Below, piece by piece: positions 16,796 through 26,468 of a stretch of 35,108 bases of DNA. Origin of the DNA: Burkholderiales bacterium (lineage in GTDB: Bacteria > Pseudomonadota > Gammaproteobacteria > Burkholderiales > Burkholderiaceae_C); the NCBI GenBank assembly GCA_947450745.1, contig CANFYD010000002.1, positions 1 to 35,108 on the forward strand. The letters are read 5' to 3'. A model generated the notes under the pieces. It saw only the letters and a list, made by a program, of their open reading frames with translations, had not been told where the DNA came from and did not search any database. The position numbers and the translations under genes are program-made. Numbering within the stretch: position 1 is the stretch's first letter; the number at the start of each line of letters is the position of its first letter.

Positions 16796-16799
<4 letters not shown>
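16353..16799 (-). CDS. ybeY: Endoribonuclease YbeY
   Basis: The 148-residue protein carries the UPF0054 zinc motif HGTLHAQGYDH with His109, His113 and His119, the metal ligands. YbeY is a single-strand endoribonuclease in 16S rRNA 3'-end maturation and 70S quality control. Its ATG (16799) overlaps the phoH stop by 4 bp (ATGA), so translation is coupled, as in many proteobacteria where phoH-ybeY is a conserved pair. Upstream extension of the frame lacks family similarity. Confidence 0.96.
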
Positions 16800-17818
<1,019 letters not shown>

Positions 17819-17922
17819 AGGGCACTTTCTATTGGATGGGCCGGCAAAGCCAAGCTGTTGATCGAGCGAAGAAGGCTATTGTGGCCGGGCATACACCAGC
17901 AGTTGCGACCTGCAGCGTCCGG

Positions 17923-17928
17923 CACAAT
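17923..17928 (+). promoter_or_regulatory. -10-like CACAAT 7 nt before the histidine kinase gene
   Basis: CACAAT, 7-nt spacer, then ATG at 17936; no Shine-Dalgarno sequence. This is a weaker member of the leaderless-candidate set. Confidence 0.3.
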
Positions 17929-17935
17929 CGCGCCC

Positions 17936-19429
17936 ATGCACAGATTGTTTCAAACAAAAAGCAAAATCGCCGCCGGCATGGCGACAATCGCTTTTATGTC
18001 GTCGTTGCCCTTCGCTGCGACGACAGCGGCAGCAACACCGCAGATGTTGCCCGCTCCGCACGGGGCGGCCAGCATCGCGCAGGCCTCGGCCGAGTGGACG
18101 CTGCTGGCGCAGCAATTCGCGCCGGCTTGGCTGGCCGCCATGCTGCTGATGATGTCCATCACGATCGCGCTGCTGGCCTGCTTGCACGCACGTGAGCGGC
18201 ACGCGCTCTACCTCAGCGGCATGATGCTCGGCTGGGTCGCTTGGACGCTGCTGCGCGCCGACGCCGATGTGCCCGCCACCGCGCTGGAAGCCGGCCTGCG
18301 GCTGTCGAGCCTGGCCGTGCTGGTGCTGTGCGGCGTGCAGTTTTTGCAGCATCAGATGATTTGGTCGCAACGCTGGGTCGCCCCGGCGCTGCTGCTGCAA
18401 GTGCTGCTGGTGCCGCTGAGCTTGCTGCTGCTGCCGCCTCCACAAGCCCAGCAGCTCAGCCCGGTCTGGTCCGGCCTGATGACACTCGAAATGCTGCTCG
18501 CGATGGCTTGGTATTTGCGTCTGCGCTGGCAAGCAGGCCAGGCCAATGAGCAGCCAGACCCGGCCAAGGATCACGACTTCATGCTGATGAGCTGCATGCT
18601 GGGGCTGGCAGCGACCGCGCTGCTGGGTGACTTGCTGCTGGAATATTTCAACCCTCTCAGCTTGAACGCCTACTCGCCCTGGCTGGCCCTGATGCCGCCG
18701 CTGCTGATGCTGGCCCTGGGCTTGAACGTGACGGTGGACTTTGCCCGCGCCCGCAAGGACGCCGAGAGCCGCCATGTGCAGTTCGAGCAGCAAATGCATG
18801 ACAAGGTGGCGGACATCGAGCGCAACTTCGGCCTTATGGTCGAGCAGAAGCTGGAACAGGTGACCGAGCGGGAGCGCAAGCGCATCGCCGCCGATCTGCA
18901 TGATGACCTGGGTGCCAAACTGCTGACCATCGTCCACACCAGCGAATCGGATCGCATCTCGACGCTGGCCCGCGAAGCGCTGGAGGAAATGCGTTTGTCG
19001 GTGCGCGGTCTGACTGGCAAGCCGGTGCAGTTGCTCGACGCGCTGGGCGACTGGCGGGCCGAGGTGGTGTCAAGGCTAGGCCAAGCCAATATCCTGGCCG
19101 AGTGGAAGTCGCCGCCCGAAGACATCATCCACACCCTGCCGGCGCGGGCCTACGTGCAAACCACGCGAATCTTCCGCGAGGCGGTCAGCAACATCATCAA
19201 GCACAGCGGCGGCACCCACTGCACCGTCAGCTGCAATGTGCAGGACGGCGATTTCATGGTGGTGATCCAGGACAACGGCCAGGGCATACCGGCCGAACTG
19301 GATGGCCGACTCGACCGCGGCCACGGCATGGCCAGCATGAAGTCGCGCGCCAAGCAAATGCAGGGGCAGTGCTTGGTGGAGTCCGGTGCAGGCTGGGGCA
19401 CGGTGATTCGCCTGACCATCCCACTTTGA
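17936..19429 (+). CDS. Membrane sensor histidine kinase, NarL-type (HisKA_3)
   Basis: The 497-residue protein has an N-terminal hydrophobic segment and six to seven further membrane segments up to about residue 270 (for example WLAAMLLMMSITIALLACL and APALLLQVLLVPLSLLLLPP), then a coiled region. The HisKA_3 phospho-histidine is His322 in ERKRIAADLHDDLGAKLL. The ATPase domain has N-box REAVSNIIKHS, G1 DNGQGIP and G2 GHGMASMKSRA. ATG 17936 starts a membrane-leader-like segment; further upstream frame is antisense to phoH. It pairs with the NarL-type regulator 290 bp downstream. The signal is unknown; the 7TM-like input suggests a small ligand or membrane state. Confidence 0.9.
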   Translation: MHRLFQTKSKIAAGMATIAFMSSLPFAATTAAATPQMLPAPHGAASIAQASAEWTLLAQQFAPAWLAAMLLMMSITIALLACLHARERHALYLSGMMLGWVAWTLLRADADVPATALEAGLRLSSLAVLVLCGVQFLQHQMIWSQRWVAPALLLQVLLVPLSLLLLPPPQAQQLSPVWSGLMTLEMLLAMAWYLRLRWQAGQANEQPDPAKDHDFMLMSCMLGLAATALLGDLLLEYFNPLSLNAYSPWLALMPPLLMLALGLNVTVDFARARKDAESRHVQFEQQMHDKVADIERNFGLMVEQKLEQVTERERKRIAADLHDDLGAKLLTIVHTSESDRISTLAREALEEMRLSVRGLTGKPVQLLDALGDWRAEVVSRLGQANILAEWKSPPEDIIHTLPARAYVQTTRIFREAVSNIIKHSGGTHCTVSCNVQDGDFMVVIQDNGQGIPAELDGRLDRGHGMASMKSRAKQMQGQCLVESGAGWGTVIRLTIPL

Positions 19430-19719
19430 CCGCACGGGTTGCGCAAAGCCGCCGCAGCGTCAATTTGCGTCGTTTTGCGCCAATCAGCTTCAAACCCAGA
19501 TTTATTCGCCCGGCCTGCGTAAAAACGCACACCCACCGGTTCAGTCGCCACAGCCTTGTGCCGATAGAGACTTGCCGACTGCGCGAATGGATGGACGCCG
19601 GGCCCGGCTAAAGTCTGCCTCGCTCGCTTCATCCAGCCCAATCCAGCCCCAGCCCCAGACCCAGCGCTGCAGCATCGATGCAGCCGCAGGCCATGACCCA
19701 GACCACGACCGAGAAATCC

Positions 19720-20373
19720 ATGGAACACATCCTGCTGCTTGAAGACATCCCCGAGATCCGCGCTTGGCTGAAGGCCTTGACCAAGCAGGTCTTCCCTGCT
19801 GCCCAGATCACCGAATGCTCCCGCGTGCAGGATGCGCTGGCTCTGGTGAACAGCCAGCGCTTCAGCCTGGCCTTGCTGGACCTGGGCCTGCCGGACGGCT
19901 CCGGTGTCGACGTGATTGCCGCGCTGCGAGACAAGCAACCGGAGGTGCAGTCGGTCATCGTCACTATTCACGACGACGACGAGCACCTGTTCCCGGCCTT
20001 GCAGGCGGGCGCCTTCGGCTATTTGCTGAAGGAACAATCACGCGAGCTGTTGATCGAGCAATTGCAGCGTATGCGCCAGGGCGAGCCGCCGCTGTCGCCA
20101 TCGATTGCACGCAAGGTGATTGCCCATTTCGCATCGCAACGACGCCCGCAGGCCACCAATCTGCTGCCCGAGGTGTCGCTGACCGACCGTGAAACCGAGG
20201 TGCTGCTGCGCGTCGCCAAGGGCTTCACCCTGCCCGAGATCGGCGTGCAACTGGGCTTGTCACGCCACACCATTGCCGACTATGTGAAGCAGATCTACCG
20301 CAAGCTCAATGTCTCGTCGCGAGCCGAGGCGGCATTGGAAGCGCAACGGCTGGGGCTGTTCGGGCGGAACTGA
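19720..20373 (+). CDS. Response regulator, NarL/LuxR type
   Basis: The protein (217 residues from ATG 19720) has a receiver domain with the acidic pair in LLED, phospho-acceptor Asp54 in LALLDLGLPDG, Thr in VTIHDDDE and Lys in YLLKEQ, then a C-terminal LuxR-type helix-turn-helix (LTDRETEVLLRVAKGFTLPEIGVQLGLSRHTIADYVKQI). Starts at 19678 and 19693 are possible; 19720 gives the canonical Asp54. It is the natural partner of the upstream histidine kinase and lies 24 bp before ruvA. Regulated targets cannot be read from this window. Confidence 0.9.
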   Translation: MEHILLLEDIPEIRAWLKALTKQVFPAAQITECSRVQDALALVNSQRFSLALLDLGLPDGSGVDVIAALRDKQPEVQSVIVTIHDDDEHLFPALQAGAFGYLLKEQSRELLIEQLQRMRQGEPPLSPSIARKVIAHFASQRRPQATNLLPEVSLTDRETEVLLRVAKGFTLPEIGVQLGLSRHTIADYVKQIYRKLNVSSRAEAALEAQRLGLFGRN

Positions 20374-20385
20374 TCGGCGCGCGCA

Positions 20386-20391
20386 GATAAT
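20386..20391 (+). promoter_or_regulatory. -10-like GATAAT 6 nt before ruvA
   Basis: GATAAT, spacer GCGACG, then ATG at 20398. The ruvA start lacks a Shine-Dalgarno sequence, so a leaderless transcript inside the regulator-ruvA gap is possible. Confidence 0.42.
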
Positions 20392-20397
20392 GCGACG

Positions 20398-20970
20398 ATG
20401 ATTGGAAGACTGACAGGCGTCATCGCGGAAAAATCGCCCCCGCTGGTTCTCATTGATGTGCAGGGCGTCGGCTACGAAGTCGATGTGCCGATGAGTACGT
20501 TCTACAACCTGCCAGCGCTGGGCGAGAGGGTCAGCCTGCTGATCCATTTTGTCGTGCGCGAGGACGCCCAGATCCTGTTCGGCTTTTTGACCGCCGAGGA
20601 GCGCGCCACCTTCCGCTTGCTGGTCAAGATCAGCGGCGTCGGTCCCCGCATGGCTTTGTCGCTGCTGTCGGGCTTGTCGGTGGCCGAGTTGGCGCAAGCG
20701 GTGTCGCTGCAGCAGACCGGCCGCTTGGTCAAGGTGCCGGGTATCGGCAAGAAGACTGCCGAACGTCTGTTGCTGGAGCTGAAAGGCAAGCTGGGTGCCG
20801 ACCTGGGTCTGCCGCTGGCTCCGGCGCATGACAACCAGGCCGACATCTTGCAAGCCTTGGTCGCGCTGGGCTACAGCGATAAGGAAGCGGCGCTGGCCTT
20901 GAAGGCCTTGCCGGCCGACGTCGGCGTCAGTGACGGTATCAAGCTAGCGCTGAAGGCGCTGACACGTTGA
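20398..20970 (+). CDS. ruvA: Holliday junction DNA helicase subunit RuvA
   Basis: The 190-residue protein has the three RuvA domains: OB-fold start [28 protein letters not shown], two helix-hairpin-helix motifs ([16 protein letters not shown] and [16 protein letters not shown]) and the C-terminal RuvB-binding domain. It binds four-way junctions and loads RuvB for branch migration. ruvB follows 28 bp later. ruvC is not in the window. Confidence 0.98.
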   Translation: MIGRLTGVIAEKSPPLVLIDVQGVGYEVDVPMSTFYNLPALGERVSLLIHFVVREDAQILFGFLTAEERATFRLLVKISGVGPRMALSLLSGLSVAELAQAVSLQQTGRLVKVPGIGKKTAERLLLELKGKLGADLGLPLAPAHDNQADILQALVALGYSDKEAALALKALPADVGVSDGIKLALKALTR

Positions 20971-20998
20971 TCAGCCGCACAGCCCCGAGCCCACAGAC

Positions 20999-22054
20999 AT
21001 GAGCATACAAACCGACGACTTCGCCAGCGCACCACAGCGGGTGCTGAGCGCCGCGCCCACTTCGCCAAAAGAGGAAGCCATCGAGCGGGCGCTGCGGCCG
21101 AAGCTGCTGGAGGAGTACGTCGGCCAAGCCAAGGCGCGCGAGCAGCTGGAAATCTTCATCAGCGCGGCCCGCAAACGCGATGAAGCGATGGACCATGTGC
21201 TGCTGTTCGGCCCGCCGGGCTTGGGCAAAACGACGCTGTCCCACATCATTGCCGCCGAGCTGGGCGTGAACCTGCGCCAAACCTCCGGGCCGGTGCTGGA
21301 AAAGCCGAAGGATCTGGCCGCGATCCTGACCAATCTCGAAAAGAACGATGTGCTGTTCATCGACGAGATTCACCGCTTGTCACCGGTCGTCGAGGAAATT
21401 CTCTACCCGGCGCTGGAGGACTATCAGATCGACATCATGATCGGCGAGGGCCCGGCCGCGCGCTCGATCAAGCTCGATCTGCAACCATTCACGCTGGTCG
21501 GGGCCACGACGCGCGCCGGCATGCTGACCAACCCGCTGCGCGACCGCTTCGGCATCGTGGCGCGGCTGGAGTTCTACACGGCGGCCGAGTTGCAGCGCAT
21601 CGTCACCCGTTCGGCCGGCCTGCTGAACACGCCGATGGATGAAGAGGGCGCACTGGAAATCGCCCGGCGCTCACGCGGCACGCCGCGCATCGCCAACCGT
21701 TTGCTGCGTCGTGTGCGTGACTATGCCGATGTGAAGGGTGATGGCCGCATCGGCAAGGCCATCGCCGACAAGGCCCTCGCCATGCTGGATGTCGACCCGC
21801 TGGGCTTCGACCTGATGGACCGCAAGCTGCTGGAAGCCATCATCCACCGCTTCGACGGCGGCCCGGTCGGGCTGGACAACGTGGCGGCCGCCATCGGCGA
21901 GGAAAGCGGCACGATCGAAGATGTGATCGAGCCGTATCTGATTCAACAGGGCTTTTTGCAACGCACGCCGCGTGGTCGCATCGCCACGCTGGCCGCCTTT
22001 CGCCACCTGGGTGTAACGCCGCCCAAAGCGATCGCGCAGCAGTTCGACGAGTAG
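20999..22054 (+). CDS. ruvB: Holliday junction branch migration ATPase RuvB
   Basis: The 351-residue AAA+ motor has Walker [13 protein letters not shown], Walker [10 protein letters not shown], sensor 1 [18 protein letters not shown] and a C-terminal winged helix ([10 protein letters not shown]). It is the standard length. RuvAB drives branch migration in recombination repair. The gene is followed by a strong bidirectional terminator and a convergent porin gene. Confidence 0.98.
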   Translation: MSIQTDDFASAPQRVLSAAPTSPKEEAIERALRPKLLEEYVGQAKAREQLEIFISAARKRDEAMDHVLLFGPPGLGKTTLSHIIAAELGVNLRQTSGPVLEKPKDLAAILTNLEKNDVLFIDEIHRLSPVVEEILYPALEDYQIDIMIGEGPAARSIKLDLQPFTLVGATTRAGMLTNPLRDRFGIVARLEFYTAAELQRIVTRSAGLLNTPMDEEGALEIARRSRGTPRIANRLLRRVRDYADVKGDGRIGKAIADKALAMLDVDPLGFDLMDRKLLEAIIHRFDGGPVGLDNVAAAIGEESGTIEDVIEPYLIQQGFLQRTPRGRIATLAAFRHLGVTPPKAIAQQFDE

Positions 22055-22088
22055 CGCCCGCGCCTGATTCGTCAACACCGTGCAGACG

Positions 22089-22117
22089 CAAAAAAGCGAC
22101 CCGAAGGTCGCTTTTTG
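22089..22117. terminator. Bidirectional terminator between ruvB and the porin gene
   Basis: GCGACC/GGTCGC stem with CGAA loop, flanked by five A on the left and five T on the right, so both strands have a hairpin plus U-tract. It lies between convergent genes. Confidence 0.85.
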
Positions 22118-22165
22118 TACGTCTGGACCAACAAGTCAAGCCCTTGCGGACTCGACCCTGCAGGA

Positions 22166-23116
22166 TCAGAAGTTGTGGCGGATGCCAGCTGCCAGCGAGC
22201 TGAAGTCGCCGGCCTTGCCGCCCAACAACTTGCTGTTGTTGTCGATGGCGGTGTAGAAGCCGTAGACCTTGGTGCGCTTGCTCAGGTTGTAGTTGTAGCC
22301 CAGCGTGTACTGCTTGGCACCGGCAGCGCCGAAAGTGCCGCCAGCTTCGGTGCCGCCGACGTTGACGTGGAATTCCGAAGCGCCCATCGTGTACATGGCC
22401 GACACGCGACCGATGTTGCGGGTGGCGTTGCCGGTCAAGCCGGTGTCTTCCATCTGGTAGTAACCACCGAAAGTGAAGGCACCCAGCTCATACAGACCGC
22501 GCACGGCGACTTGCATGGCCGAACCTTGCTTGCCGTAGCCGACGCCCAGGTGCAAAGGACCCTGGTCGTAGTTGCCGGACACGTCGACAGCGCGGGCATC
22601 GCCTGCAGCGCCTTCGCCGGCGTGCACGGTGAACTCACCAGTGAAGCCGTTGTAGTTGGGCGTGAAGTAGCCGACCTTGTTCGTCGAAGTGAACGAAGTA
22701 CCGAAGGCGTACAGCGCGTCGCTGGACGTGCCGGTGTCATGGTTGTGCATCGACACATAGTCGGCCGTCGCGAAGTACGAACCGTTGGTCCAACGACCCA
22801 ACTTGACCGTACCGAAAGCGCCACTCAACTGAACCGTGGCTTCACGGTTCCAGAAGGCTGTGCTGCTGGCCTTGCCGTCATCCGAGTTGAGACCATGCTC
22901 AAGCCAGAAACCAGCCTTCAGGCCGCCGCCCAAGTCTTCCATGCCCTTGAAACCAAGGCGCGAACCGTTGTTCTGCACAGTGGCGACGCGGTCAGCGTTG
23001 CCTGTCTTCTGGCTCTCGACCGAAGTATTGATACGGCCCCACAGGGTCACTGTGCTTTGAGCGAATGCCGGTGCGGCGAGGGCTGCCAGGGCGGCGACGA
23101 GTGCGATCTTTTTCAT
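22166..23116 (-). CDS. Gram-negative porin (Porin_4 family)
   Basis: The 316-residue outer-membrane protein has a Sec signal peptide (MKKIALVAALAALAAPAFA) followed by QSTVTLWGRINTSVE, the usual start of burkholderial trimeric porins, repeated beta-strand patterns, and a terminal Phe in AGIRHNF for BAM recognition. ATG 23116 is preceded by AAGGAAT, a good Shine-Dalgarno sequence. Porins of this family admit small hydrophilic solutes with mild anion or cation selectivity; the solute is not predictable. It is a monocistronic gene between terminators. Confidence 0.95.
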   Translation of the reverse strand: MKKIALVAALAALAAPAFAQSTVTLWGRINTSVESQKTGNADRVATVQNNGSRLGFKGMEDLGGGLKAGFWLEHGLNSDDGKASSTAFWNREATVQLSGAFGTVKLGRWTNGSYFATADYVSMHNHDTGTSSDALYAFGTSFTSTNKVGYFTPNYNGFTGEFTVHAGEGAAGDARAVDVSGNYDQGPLHLGVGYGKQGSAMQVAVRGLYELGAFTFGGYYQMEDTGLTGNATRNIGRVSAMYTMGASEFHVNVGGTEAGGTFGAAGAKQYTLGYNYNLSKRTKVYGFYTAIDNNSKLLGGKAGDFSSLAAGIRHNF

Positions 23117-23183
23117 CGTATTCCTTTGTAAGTAAACCTTGAGCCGCTCTGGATAACCCTGAGCAGGGACTGAATGTGCCCGA

Positions 23184-23189
23184 AGTATA
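23184..23189 (-). promoter_or_regulatory. Candidate -10 element of the porin gene
   Basis: TATACT on the minus strand about 68 bp before the porin ATG would give a 5' UTR of about 60 nt. No clear -35 hexamer at 17 bp. The long leader would suit sRNA control, but this is speculative. Confidence 0.35.
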
Positions 23190-23297
23190 GAAGTGCAAAC
23201 CTCGCCCAAATTCAGAGCGACGCGAAATTGCAACACTTTTAGTCTAGGGTTCTCACCGACCATTTTTGCCCCGGCATCGCCGTAACCATCGCCGTCG

Positions 23298-23963
23298 TCA
23301 CGCTTGCGGATGGCTGCATTCGGCGACCTCATCCGGCCCGATGCAGTGCAGATGGGAATCATCATTCCACCCGATTAAGCTGAAGCCCTGCGCGGAGTAA
23401 AGCAGGCGATTGATCGCCGCATTGCCCAGCGTCCAGGTCTTGGCTGCCTGCAGCGACATGCGCCGACTGGCCCGGTGCAAGCAGTCCAATACCCCGCCGT
23501 GGGTGACGATGACGATGGTTTGCCCCGGATGCGCTTGCGCCAGCCGCTCCAGGCAAGCCAGGCTGCGGGCGTAAAAGTCAGTCAGCGTCTCGCCGCCCTC
23601 GGCCCCAAAGCTGGCGTCGCGCGCACGCCAGCGCTCGCTTTGATCCGGCCAGCCCAGCGCAATTTCGCCCCAGGTCAGGCCTTCGAAAATGCCGAAACTG
23701 CGCTCACGCAAGGCGGCATCGAGCTGCACGGGCAAGCCCGTCACCGTGGCCACCTCTGCAGCGGTTTGTCGGGCTCGCAACAGATCGCTGCAGTAAATGG
23801 CGTCGATCGCCTCGTCGGCCAGGGCCACGCTCAGGCGCCTCGCTTGCGCTTGGCCTTGGCCGTTCAGCGGGATGTCGCGATGGCCTTGGATGCGGGCTTG
23901 CACGTTCCAGGCGGTCTCGCCGTGGCGGATCGCCAGGATGCGCGTGCTGCGGTCGAGCGGCAT
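23298..23963 (-). CDS. Histidine phosphatase family protein
   Basis: The 221-residue protein (from ATG 23963) has the RHG motif RHGETAWN at about 13-20, where the histidine is phosphorylated during catalysis, DIPLNGQGQAQA, SDLLRARQTA and the second catalytic histidine in VTHGGVLDCL. The family includes cofactor-dependent phosphoglycerate mutases and broad phosphatases such as CobC and GpmB; the substrate is not predicted. A GTG start at 23975 would overlap the upstream DUF1840 stop by 8 bp. Confidence 0.92.
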   Translation of the reverse strand: MPLDRSTRILAIRHGETAWNVQARIQGHRDIPLNGQGQAQARRLSVALADEAIDAIYCSDLLRARQTAAEVATVTGLPVQLDAALRERSFGIFEGLTWGEIALGWPDQSERWRARDASFGAEGGETLTDFYARSLACLERLAQAHPGQTIVIVTHGGVLDCLHRASRRMSLQAAKTWTLGNAAINRLLYSAQGFSLIGWNDDSHLHCIGPDEVAECSHPQA

Positions 23964-23967
23964 CGCC

Positions 23968-24291
23968 TCAAACACCCCAGACCAGCGGCTGACCGGCCTT
24001 TTGGCTGCGCCGCAACAGCTCGATCAGCGGCCAGGCGCGCTGGTGCAAGCTGATCCCGGTACGCCTTGGTAGCGGCTGATTCGCCGCCTCCGCCTCGGCT
24101 TGCGCTTGTGCAAACTGGGCTTCATCGGCGGCCACCGCCTGCTCCAGCGCAGTGATCGCTGCGGCCAGATCGGGCACATCGACCAAGCCCTTGGCCGCTG
24201 GCGTGCGACCCAGCAGGGTCAACATCTGGTCGCCGTGGGCACTCAGCATGATGACGTCGGAGCCGGCCTTGGACTTGAATTTGTAGATCAT
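23968..24291 (-). CDS. DUF1840 protein
   Basis: The 107-residue protein matches the small betaproteobacterial DUF1840 family: MIYKFKSKAGSDVIMLSAHGDQMLTLLGR at the start, then a helical acidic and Ala/Glu-rich stretch and ISLHQRAWPLIELLRRSQKAGQPLVWGV at the end. No function is known. It lies 4 bp before the phosphatase start codon, so the two are likely translationally coupled. Confidence 0.9.
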   Translation of the reverse strand: MIYKFKSKAGSDVIMLSAHGDQMLTLLGRTPAAKGLVDVPDLAAAITALEQAVAADEAQFAQAQAEAEAANQPLPRRTGISLHQRAWPLIELLRRSQKAGQPLVWGV

Positions 24292-24344
24292 GAAACACCC
24301 TGTTGAGCTGACGGCTGCCATTGTGCTGCCAGCCACGTGGTGTT

Positions 24345-26468
24345 TCAGGCCAGGAAGCCGCCCGCCAAGCGCGGCATCGCGCGCAGGGGCTCGCTGGCAG
24401 GCCGCCAGACGCGCTCCTCGAACGCCCTCGGGTCGAGCGCCGGCGCATACAGAAAACCCTGAAACTCATCGCAACCGGCGCGGGCGAGGAAATCGCGCTG
24501 CGCTTGCGTTTCCACCCCTTCGGCGATCACTTGCAAGCGCAAGGCCCGGCCCATCTGGATGATGGCGTTGACGATGCCGGCGTCGCTGGCGTCACCGGGC
24601 AGGCCCTGGATGAAGCTGCGGTCGATCTTGAGCCGCTGGATAGGAAAGCGCTTCAGATAGGCCAAGCTGGAATAGCCGGTGCCGAAGTCGTCGATCGACA
24701 TGCCTACCCCCAAAGCGGCCAGCGCTTGCAAGCGCTGCAGAGCTTCATCGGCATCGCCGACCAGAATGGATTCGGTCAGCTCCAGCTCGAGCAACTCGGG
24801 CGGCAAGCCGGAGCTGCGCAGCGCGAAGGCCACCGAATCGGCAAACTGGCTTTGCTGGAATTGCAGCGCCGACACATTGATGGCGACCGGCATGGGCCAG
24901 CCCTGGCGCAACCAAGTGGCGGCCTGCTCGACCGCCTGCTGCAGCACCCATTCCCCGATGGCCACGATAAAACCGCTTTCTTCCGCCACCGGAATGAATT
25001 CGCCCGGCGAAATCTCGCCGCGCAGCGGATCACGCCAGCGGATCAGGGCCTCGGCCCCGATGACTTTGCCGCTGGCCAGGGAAATTTGCGGCTGGTAGTG
25101 CAGTCGGAACTGGCCTTCGTGCAGGGCTTGGCGCATCGCATGGTCGAGCCGCATGCGGGACAGCAAGTCGATGTCCTTGCGCGGTTGATGAAAGTGGAAG
25201 GTGCCGCGGCCGCTTTCCTTGACCCAGTGCATGGCCCGCTCGGCGCTGGCCATCAAAGCGTCGGCGCTCGCCCCGTCGGCGGGAAAGAGTGCGATGCCGG
25301 TGCTGCAAGTGACGGTAAAGCTGAGGGTGTCAAAACTGAAGGGCCTCGACATCGCTTCCTGCACGCGCCGCGCCGCCTGCTCGCCCCCCCGCATATCGGC
25401 CTGATGAATCAGCAGGGCGAACTCATCGCCGCCCAGCCGCGCCACCATGTCCACCTCACGCGTGCAGGCCTTGAGCCGCTCGGCCGCTTCTTTCAGTACC
25501 CGGTCGCCGTAGGCATTTCCCAGCGTGTCGTTGATCTGCTTGAAACGATCCAGATCCACATTGAGCAGGGCAAAAGGCATGTTTTCGCGCCGCCCGATCG
25601 CTTGCGCCAACTCGACCCGCTCGGCCAGCGCGCGGCGGTTGGGCAGGCCGGTCAGCATGTCGGAGTGCGACAACTCGGCAATGCGCTGGCTGGCGGCCAG
25701 CTTCTCACTCAAGTCCCGGAAGGAAAAAACCCGCCCGGCGGCACGCCCGCGACTGAGCTGCGGCAAGGACACGCGCTCCAGCACCCGGCCATCGGTCAAC
25801 TTGATGACATCGCTGCTTTCTTGCAGCGGGGTCGCCTGAATGGTGCTCAGGCGCAGCAGGTAAGCCTCTGGCTCCAGCACGCTGCACCGCATCCAGCTTT
25901 GCACGGCGGCGTCATCGCGCTGTTGCAACAGATCGGCGGGAATGGCCCACAACAGGGCGAAACGACGGTTGCACGAGCGCATCTGGCCCAGCAGATCGAC
26001 CACCAGAATGCCGTCCGCCGTGGACTCCAGCGTCGCTTGCAGCTCGGCCACCAGGACCTCTCGCTCGTCTTCGCTCTGGCGCCGCTGGGTCTGATCGCGC
26101 ATGGCCACCAACCAGTAGCCGTCGGCCACCTGCGGGCCGGCGGCGAAGTAGCTGATGCGCCGGGTCACCCACAGCAGGCTGCCATCGGCATGCCGCATCA
26201 AGGTGTCGGAGTGGAGGCTGGCACGGGTGTCGCTGGCCGCATCCATCCAGAACATCGCATCCTCGGGCGTGCTGGCCAGCGCCTCCACCGTTTGTCCGAC
26301 CAATTGCTCGGCTGTCAGGCCCGACAAGCGCAGTGCCGCGCCATTCACCGCCAAGATGCAGCGCGTGCGCCCGTCCACCAGCCACACCGCATCCAGCAAG
26401 CCTTCCAGCATGGCCGCGTACGGATCGGCCACGTTGGAAGGCAAGGGACGCGGAAGGCTGTGCAACAT
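24345..26468 (-). CDS. PAS-GGDEF-EAL bifunctional c-di-GMP protein
   Basis: The 707-residue protein has two PAS-like domains (about 15-260), then a GGDEF domain with an intact ARLGGDEFALL active site and an upstream I-site RxxD (TREVD, five residues before GGDEF), then an EAL domain. EAL residues needed for catalysis are visible: EALIRW, NVSALQFQ, ELTES, DDFGTGYSSL, LKIDRSF and AEGVET. Both synthesis and hydrolysis of c-di-GMP are therefore possible, with PAS domains as sensors. No membrane segments, so it is cytosolic. The ATG at 26468 overlaps the HD-GYP stop by one base (TGATG), so the two genes are translationally coupled. Confidence 0.97.
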   Translation of the reverse strand: MLHSLPRPLPSNVADPYAAMLEGLLDAVWLVDGRTRCILAVNGAALRLSGLTAEQLVGQTVEALASTPEDAMFWMDAASDTRASLHSDTLMRHADGSLLWVTRRISYFAAGPQVADGYWLVAMRDQTQRRQSEDEREVLVAELQATLESTADGILVVDLLGQMRSCNRRFALLWAIPADLLQQRDDAAVQSWMRCSVLEPEAYLLRLSTIQATPLQESSDVIKLTDGRVLERVSLPQLSRGRAAGRVFSFRDLSEKLAASQRIAELSHSDMLTGLPNRRALAERVELAQAIGRRENMPFALLNVDLDRFKQINDTLGNAYGDRVLKEAAERLKACTREVDMVARLGGDEFALLIHQADMRGGEQAARRVQEAMSRPFSFDTLSFTVTCSTGIALFPADGASADALMASAERAMHWVKESGRGTFHFHQPRKDIDLLSRMRLDHAMRQALHEGQFRLHYQPQISLASGKVIGAEALIRWRDPLRGEISPGEFIPVAEESGFIVAIGEWVLQQAVEQAATWLRQGWPMPVAINVSALQFQQSQFADSVAFALRSSGLPPELLELELTESILVGDADEALQRLQALAALGVGMSIDDFGTGYSSLAYLKRFPIQRLKIDRSFIQGLPGDASDAGIVNAIIQMGRALRLQVIAEGVETQAQRDFLARAGCDEFQGFLYAPALDPRAFEERVWRPASEPLRAMPRLAGGFLA

